Shown: positions 50,758-59,801 of the stretch, in pieces
Layout: every line of letters starts with the position of its first letter
Position numbering within the stretch: position 1 is the first letter of the stretch
From: an uncultured Lachnospiraceae bacterium
GTDB taxonomy: Bacteria; Bacillota; Clostridia; Lachnospirales; Lachnospiraceae
Direction: 5' to 3'
Length of the DNA: 64,000 nucleotides
Assembly: GCA_910580195.1 (NCBI GenBank)
Contig: CAJTWA010000006.1
Location: 1 to 64,000 of the forward strand
Notes under the pieces: generated by a model
Database searches by the model: none
The model's input: only the letters and a program-made list of their open reading frames with translations
What the model was told of the DNA's origin: nothing
Program-made: the position numbers and the translations under genes

Positions 50758-50842
50758 CTAGAAATCATTAGGAAATGATAAAATTCCTGCCTGCTCAGGG
50801 AAAGCCAAGGCAGCGGCAGGAAGCGGAAACAAGGAGGTTCTT

Positions 50843-51121
50843 ATGCTGAAATTAACCGTAAAAGCCGGGGAATACCTGCTGGTAGGCGACAACATCAAAT
50901 TAGTATTTACCGGAGGGAGCGCAAATAACATGCACATTCTGGTAGACGCCCCCAAGTCCATGAACATTGCAAGGAGCACTGCATTGGAAAAATATGGGAT
51001 GGCCGCCGATCCGGGGAATGAGGTAAAGCACCACAAGGACAGGGAGCTTTCCCCAGAAGCCAAGGAAAAAATCAAGGCGATCCTGATGGAAGAACGCAGG
51101 AAGGCAAGGAAACAGCGTTAA
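50843..51121 (+). CDS. csrA: CsrA-like translational regulator with C-terminal extension
   Basis: 92 residues. Residues 1-~48 follow the CsrA fold order (MLKLTVKAGEYLLVGDNIKL, then a loop, then ILVDAPKSMNIARS), including the Arg near the end of the fifth strand. The remaining ~40 residues are a charged helix (SPEAKEKIKAILMEERRKA), longer than in typical 60-75-residue CsrA. In Bacillus, CsrA represses flagellin translation and is antagonised by FliW. No fliW is in this window, but flagellin is the next gene. Several core CsrA residues differ (LTVKAGEY for LTRKxGE), so it is a divergent member. Confidence 0.8.
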   Translation: MLKLTVKAGEYLLVGDNIKLVFTGGSANNMHILVDAPKSMNIARSTALEKYGMAADPGNEVKHHKDRELSPEAKEKIKAILMEERRKARKQR

Positions 51122-51171
51122 TAATGCGGGAGTAACCTAGGGCTCCTGCTTATTATAAAAATTCACATGCA

Positions 51172-51214
51172 CGCAAAAGGATTTGCGGCACAAAGACCAT
51201 AAACAACAAGGAGG
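51172..51214 (+). promoter_or_regulatory. two CsrA-type binding sites in the flagellin leader
   Basis: Site 1 (51172-51187) is a perfect 6-bp stem CGCAAA/TTTGCG that displays AGGA in a four-base loop, the canonical CsrA target. Site 2 (51208-51214) is the Shine-Dalgarno AAGGAGG itself. This two-site arrangement is the same as in the Bacillus subtilis hag leader, where bound CsrA blocks ribosome entry. Confidence 0.7.
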
Positions 51215-51223
51215 AAAAATATT

Positions 51224-52408
51224 ATGGCAATGATTGTACAACACAACCTTACAGCAATGAATTCCAACCGTCAGTTAGGCATTACAACAGGCTCACAGGC
51301 AAAATCATCTGAAAAGTTATCGTCCGGTTACAGGATTAACCGTGCAGGGGATGATGCAGCAGGGTTAAAGATTTCTGAAAAAATGAGGAGCCAGGTCCGT
51401 GGTTTGACACGTGCTTCTACCAATGCGCAGGACGGCGTTTCCTTAATCCAGACGGCTGAAGGCGCCTTAAATGAAGCCCATTCCATCCTTCAGAGGATGA
51501 ATGAGCTGGCTGTCCAAGGTGCAAACGATACGAACGAGAGCATTGACCGTGACGCCATCAACCAAGAGTTAAATGCACTGGTATCTGAGCTTGACAGGAT
51601 TTCTACGACTACCCAGTTCAATAAGCAGAACTTGCTGGACGGTACATTCCAGGATAAGAACCTTCAGGTTGGCGCTAATGCAAACCAGAAAATTGCCATT
51701 ACCATTGACAATATGAATGCGAAAAGCTTGGGGCTGACAAACGTAGAAGCAACCGTTAGCTATGAAGCCCAGAAAGGCGGGGTATATAAAACGGCAAGTT
51801 ACCAGGGGATGGATTATAGCTATGTCGCTAGCTTGGCAATGTCTGAAAACAAGGCAGCAGCAATTTCCACATTTAAGGCTGAAATCAGCGGGAAATATAC
51901 GTCTGCTAATTATGCAATCCAGACCAACGGCAAATATGTAGCCCTTACAGATGGAAAAGAATTTAGCAGCATATCTGGTGTAATCGCGCATGATATTTCA
52001 AAAAGAACAGCAGAAATGTCAGCAGAAATTAATAAGAATTTCGAAACCTACCTTACCATGAGCGAGAAAACAGCAGAGGCATTATCCGGTTATACAAAGA
52101 AAGGCAATGTTTGCGTAGACAATTATGCAGTTGCAAATGCTTCTATTACAGCAATCCAAGACGCTATCAACCAAGTATCATCCCAGAGGTCTGCCCTTGG
52201 TGCAATCCAGAACCGTTTGGAGCATACCATTGCAAACTTGGATAACGTAGCAGAGAATACCCAAGCAGCAGAATCCCGTATCCGTGACCTTGATATGGCT
52301 GCTGAGATGGTTGAGTACAGCAAGAACAACATTCTTGCACAGGCAGGGCAGTCGATGCTTGCACAGGCAAACCAGTCCACGCAGGGCGTATTGTCCTTGT
52401 TAGGGTAA
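51224..52408 (+). CDS. hag: flagellin
   Basis: 394 residues with the conserved D0/D1 ends: N-terminal AMIVQHNLTAMNSNRQLGIT and RINRAGDDAAGLKISEKMR, C-terminal RIRDLDMAAEMVEYSKNNI and SMLAQANQSTQGVLSLLG. The central ~150 residues form a variable D2-like domain rich in Ser, Thr and Lys, the likely target of the glycosylation genes downstream. It probably shares a transcript with csrA; a weak hairpin (GCGGGAG/CTCCTGC) lies between them. Confidence 0.96.
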   Translation: MAMIVQHNLTAMNSNRQLGITTGSQAKSSEKLSSGYRINRAGDDAAGLKISEKMRSQVRGLTRASTNAQDGVSLIQTAEGALNEAHSILQRMNELAVQGANDTNESIDRDAINQELNALVSELDRISTTTQFNKQNLLDGTFQDKNLQVGANANQKIAITIDNMNAKSLGLTNVEATVSYEAQKGGVYKTASYQGMDYSYVASLAMSENKAAAISTFKAEISGKYTSANYAIQTNGKYVALTDGKEFSSISGVIAHDISKRTAEMSAEINKNFETYLTMSEKTAEALSGYTKKGNVCVDNYAVANASITAIQDAINQVSSQRSALGAIQNRLEHTIANLDNVAENTQAAESRIRDLDMAAEMVEYSKNNILAQAGQSMLAQANQSTQGVLSLLG

Positions 52409-52447
52409 TCGTTACAGGGCTTGGCTTTAACAAAAAACCTAACATTG

Positions 52448-52476
52448 CAGAGGGGCGGGAAACTGTCCCTCTGTTT
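52448..52476 (+). terminator. terminator after flagellin
   Basis: CAGAGGG pairs with CCCTCTG, followed by TTTG, 40 bp after the flagellin stop codon. Partial read-through could feed the glycosylation genes. Confidence 0.65.
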
Positions 52477-52507
52477 GTATGGGGAAAGAAACGGCGGTAA
52501 GGGCAAA

Positions 52508-52852
52508 ATGGAAGAGTTGGCTAGGGAATTAAGCGTTGCAATTGATAATATTTGCGGAGGATACCATTATTATAAAGATGAAAATGTGTTAAACCGCAGT
52601 TTAGGCCTGGCAGGCAGAATCCAAACATTCTGTTCCCATTTCCTGCAGGGGAACGTATTTGGCATGGAAGAGGCAGAATATGAAGGATTGGAGCGCTATG
52701 TGACAGGCGTCCTTGAGGATTATGTAGAAGCGGCAAAGCATCAGGATATGGTGTACATGATGGATACCTTGGATTATGGGCTGCGGGAATTGTTGGATAT
52801 TTACATGGACGCAGGGGCAGGTGAGGAGGACTATGGGAACAGGGATATTTGA
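52508..52852 (+). CDS. small helical protein between flagellin and maf
   Basis: 114 residues, almost entirely amphipathic helix (LARELSVAIDNICGGYHYY; LEDYVEAAKHQDMVYMMDTLDYGLRELL). No family recognised. Its end overlaps the Maf gene start by 20 nt, so the two are translationally coupled. It may be a Maf partner or a flagellin chaperone (FliS-like in size, but no FliS motif seen). Confidence 0.7.
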   Translation: MEELARELSVAIDNICGGYHYYKDENVLNRSLGLAGRIQTFCSHFLQGNVFGMEEAEYEGLERYVTGVLEDYVEAAKHQDMVYMMDTLDYGLRELLDIYMDAGAGEEDYGNRDI

Positions 52853-54680
52853 ACAGAATCTGAAGGCGATGGAAAAGTGGTATCCAGGCTTTGCAGCCAT
52901 GCTCCGGGAGAAAAAAGAGCTGAAAGACACGACGGAGGTATTTACGGAACAGTCTTGGGATGGGGAGCTGATTTTCCGGATCCAGCAGGGGGAGAGGCGG
53001 CTGTATTTAGGAGGGAAACGGAATGCCAAAAAGCCGGTTGAAATGTGGCTGGAACGCCTTGGGGCATTGCCGAAATATGCGCCAGTGTTCTTGTTTGGGG
53101 CTGGAAGCGGGGCGTACTTAAAGGCGCTGGCGGGCAGTACAGGGAAGGAAGTGAATATTGTCGTATATGAGCCTTCCATACGTATTTTCCTGCACCTGCT
53201 CCATGAAGTTGATTTGTCAGAAGAAATCGAAGGGCGGCCAATTGCATTTATTGTGGAAGAAATCAACGCGGAAGAATTTGAGCCGGTGATGAACAAAGTC
53301 GTGGTATTTGAAAACCTTGTATTTTTTAAAGAAGAGATCCATCCCAATTATAAGGAATGGTTTGCAGGGGAATTGACAGAAAAAATAAAGCTGCTGCAGA
53401 GGAATATAGAAAAAATCTTGATGAACGAGAATACCGGGCGGCGTTTTTCTGCATATTTAGCAAACAATATTTTAAGCAATATGAAATATGTCTGTGAAGG
53501 ATACCATACCAAAGGGCTCATGCAGGCAATCCCAACAGACGCGCCGGCTATTTTGGTATCCGCAGGGCCTTCGCTGAACAAAAATGTCCATGAATTGAAA
53601 AAAGCAAAAAACAAAGCATTTATCGTAGCAGTGGATACCGCTATAAAGCCATTAATCCGCGCAGGGATAAAGCCAGATGTTTTTTTGACGATAGACGCCC
53701 GGAAACCTTTTGCGTTAGTGGATATTGAAGGGGCGGAAACGATACCGGTAATTGCGCCTACCTGCGCCTGTGCCGCAATTATAGAAAACCAGAAAGGGAA
53801 AAAGATTTTTTATAATGACGGATATGGAATCCCATTCCATATTTACAGCATGAACGGGAAAGTGCTGCCTGACGTTTCTTCCGGCGGGTCTGTGGCCTGC
53901 AGCGCATTTTCCATGTTATATAAAATGGGGTTCCGGACAATTATTTTGGTTGGGCAGGACTTGGCATATTCAGATAATAAATCCCATGCGGACGGGACGT
54001 TTCAGGAAAAAATGCCGGAGGAAAATACAAAAAATATGATAAAGGTGAAGGGGAATTATGTAGATGAAGTCCCCACCCGCCGGGATTTCCGCGTTTTTTT
54101 AGAGTGGTTCAATATGTACATCAAAGGCGCGAAGGAGCACCGGGACATCAGGGTAATCAACGCGACGGAAGGCGGGGCTTTTATTGAGGGGACGGAGCTG
54201 TGGGCCTTAAAGGATATTATCGCGGAAACCTGCCAGAAAGAAGTCTGTTTTTCGGAAAAGATAGAACAGATGGAATCTGCTTTTTCAGAAGAAGAACGGA
54301 AAAAAGCAGTGGAATACCTCCATACGATACCAGCAGAATACGAAGAAATCAGGAAAAATGCCAAACTTTTGGAAAAAGCCTACCGGAATATGAAAAAGGT
54401 TTCCGCCGGCAGTAAGGGGAAGAGGGAACTGCAAAAAATCTTGAAACGGATTAAGAAACTTACAAACCAATGCAGGAGGCGGGAGGCTTACCAATTGGTT
54501 GATATGACCATGGTGCCGGCAGAATACATCATCCGCAGCGAGTATTTTTTGGAAAATGAAAATACAGAAGAAAATATCAAGGAAATTGCACGGGAAGGGA
54601 TTTTATACACAGAAATATTGCAGGAATGTGCGGAACTGCTGAAAAAAATAGCAGAGGAAAAACTGCTGCCTATTGCGTAA
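52833..54680 (+). CDS. Maf motility accessory factor (DUF115), flagellin glycosyltransferase
   Basis: 615-residue protein with the DUF115/MptE-like core: AILVSAGPSLNKNVHELKKAK, VDTAIKPLIRAGIKPDVFLTIDA and FRTIILVGQDLAYSDNKSHA. In Campylobacter, Clostridium and Geobacillus, Maf proteins attach nonulosonic acids to flagellin Ser/Thr, and here flagellin lies just upstream. Start ATG 52833 follows GAGGAGGA; the frame upstream to 52776 has no signal. The C-terminus is a long helical region. Confidence 0.88.
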   Translation: MGTGIFEQNLKAMEKWYPGFAAMLREKKELKDTTEVFTEQSWDGELIFRIQQGERRLYLGGKRNAKKPVEMWLERLGALPKYAPVFLFGAGSGAYLKALAGSTGKEVNIVVYEPSIRIFLHLLHEVDLSEEIEGRPIAFIVEEINAEEFEPVMNKVVVFENLVFFKEEIHPNYKEWFAGELTEKIKLLQRNIEKILMNENTGRRFSAYLANNILSNMKYVCEGYHTKGLMQAIPTDAPAILVSAGPSLNKNVHELKKAKNKAFIVAVDTAIKPLIRAGIKPDVFLTIDARKPFALVDIEGAETIPVIAPTCACAAIIENQKGKKIFYNDGYGIPFHIYSMNGKVLPDVSSGGSVACSAFSMLYKMGFRTIILVGQDLAYSDNKSHADGTFQEKMPEENTKNMIKVKGNYVDEVPTRRDFRVFLEWFNMYIKGAKEHRDIRVINATEGGAFIEGTELWALKDIIAETCQKEVCFSEKIEQMESAFSEEERKKAVEYLHTIPAEYEEIRKNAKLLEKAYRNMKKVSAGSKGKRELQKILKRIKKLTNQCRRREAYQLVDMTMVPAEYIIRSEYFLENENTEENIKEIAREGILYTEILQECAELLKKIAEEKLLPIA

Positions 54681-54814
54681 GGGGAACGTTTCCCAATGCC
54701 AAGCGGCAGATTGTTATGGGGGCAGTGTCTGTATGTAACTTGTTATATGGGTATCGGGGATATCTGGCATAAAAAGGCCAGCAGATAGTAAACAGGGAAA
54801 GAGAGGCGGAAAGC

Positions 54815-55549
54815 ATGGAAGTTTTAGCAGTTATCCCAGCACGGAGCGGTTCAAAATCTGTTGTAGACAAAAATATCCGCCTGATAGGCGGGAAGCCCAT
54901 GCTGGCCCATTCCATCCAGCACGCTAAGGAATCAGGGGCCGTCAACCGGGTAATTGTAAGCACGGACAGTAAAAAGTATGCGGAAATTGCAAGGGATTAC
55001 GGCGCGGAAGTGCCTTTTCTGCGGCCGGCAGAGTATGCGGCGGACACATCCTTGGATATTGACGTGTTCCTGCACGCCCTTACATATTTACGGGACAGGG
55101 AAGGGTATGTGCCGGACATGGTGGTGCAGCTCCGGCCTACCTACCCTATCCGGGACCCAAAGGATATTGGGCGGATGGTGGGGCTGCTGGCGCAGCACCC
55201 AGAAGCAGATTCTGTCCGCTGCGTTGCCCCGGCGAAGGAATTGGCCTATAAAATGTGGCGCATGGACAGTACGGGCAGGCTTACGCCCATCCTGACGGAC
55301 ATTGCCGAGGCCTATAACATGCCGAGGCAGCAGCTCCCGCCCATTTATTACCAGAACGCCTGTATTGACGTGATACGTACAAGGACAATCCTGGAATCCC
55401 ATTCTATGAGCGGGGGATATATCCTAGGGTATAAGATGGAGCATAATTACGACATTGACACGGAGGAAGAATTTGCCATAGCTGATAGGCAGTTAGCTTT
55501 TAGGATGGGGAAAACTTTTGCATACCCCGCAGGCGCCAATGCTGTCTGA
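54815..55549 (+). CDS. CMP-nonulosonate cytidylyltransferase (NeuA/PseF/LegF-like)
   Basis: 244-residue nucleotidyltransferase: LAVIPARSGSKSVVDKNIRLIGGKPMLAHSI carries the CTP-binding Arg and Lys, with STDSKKYAEIARDYGAEVPFLRP and the acidic DIDVFLHAL and YDIDTEEEF segments. It activates a sialic-acid-like sugar as the CMP derivative for transfer by Maf. Pseudaminic, legionaminic and neuraminic acid enzymes cannot be separated by eye. Confidence 0.87.
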   Translation: MEVLAVIPARSGSKSVVDKNIRLIGGKPMLAHSIQHAKESGAVNRVIVSTDSKKYAEIARDYGAEVPFLRPAEYAADTSLDIDVFLHALTYLRDREGYVPDMVVQLRPTYPIRDPKDIGRMVGLLAQHPEADSVRCVAPAKELAYKMWRMDSTGRLTPILTDIAEAYNMPRQQLPPIYYQNACIDVIRTRTILESHSMSGGYILGYKMEHNYDIDTEEEFAIADRQLAFRMGKTFAYPAGANAV

Positions 55550-55595
55550 ACAATTTATATGGCTGCTTTACCAATGCCATGCGCAGGGAGGGAAT

Positions 55596-57086
55596 ATGGG
55601 AATTTTTGATGGATTAATTATATTTGAGATGGCAAACAGCCATCAGGGCAGCGTGGAACATGGCCTGTCCATTATACGGGAAATGGGGAAAATTGCCCGG
55701 AACTTCAACATAAAGGCAGCCGTAAAGCTGCAGTACCGGAACTTGGACACCTTCATCCACCCAGACTATAAAGGGAGGGCGGACATCAAGCATATCCCAA
55801 GGTTTGAAAGTACGAAACTGACGTATGAACAGTTTTCCATGCTGGTATCGGCCATCCGGGAGGAGGGGATGGTAGCCATGAGCACCCCCTTTGACGAGGA
55901 CGGGGTGGAATGGTGCCAGTCACAGGGGCTTGATATCATTAAAATAGCAAGCTGCAGCGCCATGGACTGGCCGCTGCTTGAGAAGGCGGCGGGGGCAGGG
56001 AAACCGTTAATTATTTCCACAGGCGGGAAATCCATATCCGACATAGACAAAATCTATAACTTCTTTACCCACCGGGGCTGCGAGTTTGCGTTCCTGCACT
56101 GCGTGGCGGAATACCCAGCGCCGCTCCCGCATTTGCAGCTGGATTTTATTGAGCGGATGAAGAAGCGTTACCGGGGGATTGTGGTTGGCTATTCCGGCCA
56201 TGAGGACCCGGACGGCATTGCCGTGCCCATGATGGCGGTGGCGAAAGGGGCTGGGATCTTTGAGCGGCATGTGGGGCTGCCCACAGAAACCATATCCTTG
56301 AACGCTTATTCCATGAGCCCGGAGCAGGCAGCGCGGTGGGTGGGGGCCATTGTGGATGCAAGGGACATCTGCAGGGTGAAGAAGGAGGGGGACAAGTATG
56401 TCAGCCAAGAGGAACTGGACTCCCTCCGGTCCTTAAGCCGCGGCGTCTTTGCAAGGAGGCCCATAAAGGCCGGGCAGCCAATCCGCAGGGGGGACGTGTT
56501 CTTCGCCATGCCCTGCGGGGAAGGCCAGATGGCAAGCGGGGAGTTTGCCCCGGGGATGGCGGCCGGGAAGGATTACAGCGTAAATGAGCCTTTGTATGAA
56601 AAAAAACAGTATACAGACATTAATCTTGCAAGGGGCGTCATCCATGATGCAAAAGGGCTGCTGTTCGAGGCAGGGATTGCGTTAGGGGGCCAGTTTGAGG
56701 TAGAACTGTCCCACCACTATGGGCTGAAGCAGTTCCGGCGGACGGGGGCAGTCATCATCAGCATCATTAACCGGGAGTATTGCAAGAAATTAATTGTGGT
56801 GCTGCCGGGGCAGCAGCATCCCGTGCACTTCCATAAGGTGAAGGAAGAAACGTTCCAATTGCTATATGGGGATTTGGAATGTGTAGTGGATGGGGAGGCG
56901 GCCCAAATGCAGCCGGGGGACACCCAGACAGTATTGCGGAATTCAAAACATTCTTTTTCCTCTAGGGGAGGCGCAGTGTTTGAGGAGATTTCCACCACCC
57001 ATGTGAAAGGGGATTCCTATTACGACGACCCGGAAATTGCAAAGCTGGACTTGATGGCCCGGAAAACGATTATTAAGGAATGGTAG
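55596..57086 (+). CDS. NeuB-family nonulosonate synthase fused to a cupin domain
   Basis: 496 residues. Residues 1-~270 are the NeuB TIM barrel (IIFEMANSHQGSVEHGLSII; MSTPFDEDGVEW; GYSGHEDPDGIAVPM). Residues ~285-345 form the SAF antifreeze-like domain (LSRGVFARRPIKAGQPIRRGD). Residues ~370-496 add a cupin barrel (HPVHFHKVKEETFQLLYGD) with the His/Glu metal ligands. Canonical NeuB, LegI and PseI end after SAF. The added cupin resembles sugar isomerase or epimerase cupins and may act on the precursor sugar. ATG 55596 follows GGGAGGG; the upstream frame overlaps the previous gene. Confidence 0.85.
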   Translation: MGIFDGLIIFEMANSHQGSVEHGLSIIREMGKIARNFNIKAAVKLQYRNLDTFIHPDYKGRADIKHIPRFESTKLTYEQFSMLVSAIREEGMVAMSTPFDEDGVEWCQSQGLDIIKIASCSAMDWPLLEKAAGAGKPLIISTGGKSISDIDKIYNFFTHRGCEFAFLHCVAEYPAPLPHLQLDFIERMKKRYRGIVVGYSGHEDPDGIAVPMMAVAKGAGIFERHVGLPTETISLNAYSMSPEQAARWVGAIVDARDICRVKKEGDKYVSQEELDSLRSLSRGVFARRPIKAGQPIRRGDVFFAMPCGEGQMASGEFAPGMAAGKDYSVNEPLYEKKQYTDINLARGVIHDAKGLLFEAGIALGGQFEVELSHHYGLKQFRRTGAVIISIINREYCKKLIVVLPGQQHPVHFHKVKEETFQLLYGDLECVVDGEAAQMQPGDTQTVLRNSKHSFSSRGGAVFEEISTTHVKGDSYYDDPEIAKLDLMARKTIIKEW

Positions 57087-57095
57087 GGAAAATAA

Positions 57096-58649
57096 ATGGA
57101 CAGACAGATTACATGGGTGAAACAAGCAGTAGGGCTTTGCTTAGAAAATGCCGGTTCTGGGGAATTGCGCCAGAAGCTGTTCCAGCAGCAGGAACAATTG
57201 TATCTGGAATTTACGGACAGCGAGAAATATGCCGTCAGGAAAATTATGCAGGAGGGGTTCCAGAATAAAGACTTGATTTATATTTTTTCTCATTTTATCC
57301 AGAACATGAAGGCTGCGGATTTTGGGCAAGGGCTAATGGAGGCAATCAGTAAGGAAACTTTTGATCCATATACTGGGACCATGCTGGAGGTGCAGGTACG
57401 CAGGATGGTAGCAGGGGAATATGCAAGGAAAAGGGAACTGCACAAGAAGAATGTGGAAGGCTTTAAACAAGCATTGCATATGCATTTCCCTTATGTCCCG
57501 GCAAAAAAGAGGAACCAGAACAGGATTGTTATCATAACGGAACAGATATTGTCCCTGCTCCATGCACCGACGAAATTAGTGCTGGAAACAGCGTATGCTT
57601 TACAGGAAAAGTTAGGCTATGAGGTGTTGATTTTTATATGCCCCTGCGATGGGTCTTTGCCGAAGGATTTATGGCATAAGCCAACGAGCATGAATACGCA
57701 GGAGAAGTTCCGGAACCATGCGATGGAAATATCGTACCGTGGGGCAATGTTCCAAGAATTCCAGATTGACTTGCACCCATGGAACTTAAAAGAGTACCAG
57801 ATGATGTTGGAAATTATCCATGCATGGAACCCATTCTTTGTGTTTGGGCTAGGGGTACTAAATCCGGTGGCAGATTTGTGCGGTGCGTTTACAGACCTTG
57901 CAATGCGGGCGGTATCTACAGAATGTCCAGTTTCAGAGGCCGGCATCCTTGTCCGGCCGATGCGGCAGGCAGAAGAGATGGAACAGGAATATGCAAAAGG
58001 GCTTGGCGATGGGCAGGAACAGTTATTTATCAAAGAAAAAGCCCCGGTTGTCGTTGGGCAGGGCCAGAACCAATACAGCCGCTCTGGGGAAGGCCTGCCG
58101 GAAGATAAATTTTTAATTGCTATTGTAGGGAACAGGCTGGACGCGGAGATTGACATGGAATTTGCAGCATTGATGCAAGGCATCGTCCAGAAAGCCCCGG
58201 GCACGGCGTTTGTGGTGATAGGGGAAGTGGGCAAAATGAAAAATTATTTTCAGGGAACGTGCATGGAAGGGCATATTTTTTATCTGGGCTACCGCCGTGA
58301 CTTAGTTGGGACCTATGGCATGGTGGATTTATATTTAAACCCCAGACGGATGGGAGGGGGCTACAGCAGCGTAATGGCCTTAGCGGCAGCAGTGCCGGTT
58401 GTGTCCCTGCCTGGCTGCGACGTGGCCGGGCATGTTGGGGAAGAATTTCTGGTAAAGGATTATCAAGAAATGGAAGAAATGGTTTTAAGGTATGAGGCAG
58501 AACCAGAATTCTATAAGGAAAAGCAGGAATGTGCCAAAAAGAAGATGGAAGAAAATACAGAAGGAAAAATGGTGCAGTATGTGCAGCATGTAGTAAACGG
58601 CATTATAAGCCTGATAGAAGGGCGGAATCAGACAGATGATTGTGTTTAA
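57096..58649 (+). CDS. glycosyltransferase-like protein of the flagellar glycan cluster
   Basis: 517 residues. The first ~120 are helical. From ~140 the fold looks like GT-B: NRIVIITEQILSLLHAPTKL then, in the C-terminal half, FLIAIVGNRLDAEIDMEF, IFYLGYRRDLVGTYGMVDLYLNP and RMGGGYSSVMALAAAVPVV, the donor-binding pattern of GT4-type enzymes. It starts 9 nt after the NeuB-like gene and overlaps the aminotransferase by 14 nt. The acceptor and donor are unknown. Confidence 0.72.
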   Translation: MDRQITWVKQAVGLCLENAGSGELRQKLFQQQEQLYLEFTDSEKYAVRKIMQEGFQNKDLIYIFSHFIQNMKAADFGQGLMEAISKETFDPYTGTMLEVQVRRMVAGEYARKRELHKKNVEGFKQALHMHFPYVPAKKRNQNRIVIITEQILSLLHAPTKLVLETAYALQEKLGYEVLIFICPCDGSLPKDLWHKPTSMNTQEKFRNHAMEISYRGAMFQEFQIDLHPWNLKEYQMMLEIIHAWNPFFVFGLGVLNPVADLCGAFTDLAMRAVSTECPVSEAGILVRPMRQAEEMEQEYAKGLGDGQEQLFIKEKAPVVVGQGQNQYSRSGEGLPEDKFLIAIVGNRLDAEIDMEFAALMQGIVQKAPGTAFVVIGEVGKMKNYFQGTCMEGHIFYLGYRRDLVGTYGMVDLYLNPRRMGGGYSSVMALAAAVPVVSLPGCDVAGHVGEEFLVKDYQEMEEMVLRYEAEPEFYKEKQECAKKKMEENTEGKMVQYVQHVVNGIISLIEGRNQTDDCV

Positions 58650-59772
58650 CGAACCAACCTATGTGGAGAAAGGGATTGGGTATATCACAGAGGCAATCCT
58701 GAAAAACCGCAGGCTGAATGGGGATGGCATATTCACGGCAAAATGCACGGAATGGTTTGAAAAAAGGATGGGGTCCAAAGCGCTTCTTACCACGTCCTGT
58801 ACCCATGCGCTGGAAATGGCGGCGCTCCTTGCAGATATTAAGCCCGGGGATGAAGTAATCATGCCTTCTTTTACATTTGTGTCAACGGCAGACGCCTTTG
58901 TGCTCCGGGGGGCAAGGGTTAAATTTGTGGATATACGCAAAGATACCATGAATATAGATGAAAGCCTGATTGAACAGGCAATCACAGAAAAGACGAAAGC
59001 TATTGTGCCTGTCCATTATGCAGGGGTAGGGTGTGAAATGGATACCATTATGGATATTGCAAGGAGGAACCATTGCGTTGTCATTGAGGATGCCGCCCAA
59101 GGGATGATGGGGACTTATAAGGGAAGGTACCTAGGGACAATTGGGGATATGGGCACATACAGTTTCCATGAAACGAAAAATTATACTATGGGGGAAGGCG
59201 GGCTGGCTTTGATAAACCGGCGGGAGTATATGCATAGAAGCGAGGTAATCCGGGAAAAAGGGACAAACCGGGCGCAGTTTTTCCGTGGGGAAATAGACAA
59301 ATATAGCTGGGTGGACGTTGGCTCTTCCTATCTGCCAAGCGAAATGAATGCCGCATACCTCCTGCCGCAGTTAGAAATCGCAGAAGAGATCAACAGCAAA
59401 CGCCTGAAGCTGTGGGACATTTATTATGGCAGCCTAAAGGGGCTGGAAGAAGCCGGAAGGATTGAATTGCCTGCGGTTCCCAAAGAGTGCCGGCACAATG
59501 GGCATATGTTTTACCTGAAGGCAAAGGACATGGAAGAGAGGACGTCCTTAATCCAATATTTATGGGAAAATAAAATAAAGGCAGTGTTCCACTATGTCCC
59601 CCTCCATTCTTCCATTGCAGGGCAAAAATATGGGGAATTTGTAGGGGAGGACAACCATACGACTAAGGAAAGCGAACGCCTTTTGCGGTTGCCTATGTAC
59701 TATGCGCTGAAAGAAGAGGAGGCAGGGTATGTGGCGGAAAAAGTAAAAGAATTTTATGCAGGCACGCTGTAG
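58636..59772 (+). CDS. WecE/RffA-like dTDP-4-keto-6-deoxyglucose aminotransferase
   Basis: 378-residue DegT/DnrJ/EryC1 PLP enzyme. The PLP lysine lies in FHETKNYTMGEGG, and the blocks LNGDGIFTAKCTEWFE, PGDEVIMPSFTFVSTADAF, PVHYAGVGCEMDTIMDIA and ESERLLRLPMYY follow Escherichia coli WecE (RffA) almost position by position. It would make dTDP-4-amino-4,6-dideoxygalactose, a precursor distinct from the CMP-nonulosonate, which implies a second amino sugar in the flagellar glycan. No dTDP-glucose synthesis genes are in view. Confidence 0.88.
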   Translation: MIVFNEPTYVEKGIGYITEAILKNRRLNGDGIFTAKCTEWFEKRMGSKALLTTSCTHALEMAALLADIKPGDEVIMPSFTFVSTADAFVLRGARVKFVDIRKDTMNIDESLIEQAITEKTKAIVPVHYAGVGCEMDTIMDIARRNHCVVIEDAAQGMMGTYKGRYLGTIGDMGTYSFHETKNYTMGEGGLALINRREYMHRSEVIREKGTNRAQFFRGEIDKYSWVDVGSSYLPSEMNAAYLLPQLEIAEEINSKRLKLWDIYYGSLKGLEEAGRIELPAVPKECRHNGHMFYLKAKDMEERTSLIQYLWENKIKAVFHYVPLHSSIAGQKYGEFVGEDNHTTKESERLLRLPMYYALKEEEAGYVAEKVKEFYAGTL

Positions 59773-59801
59773 GGCAGCGCTGCATCGGACAGGAGGGCAA
59801 G

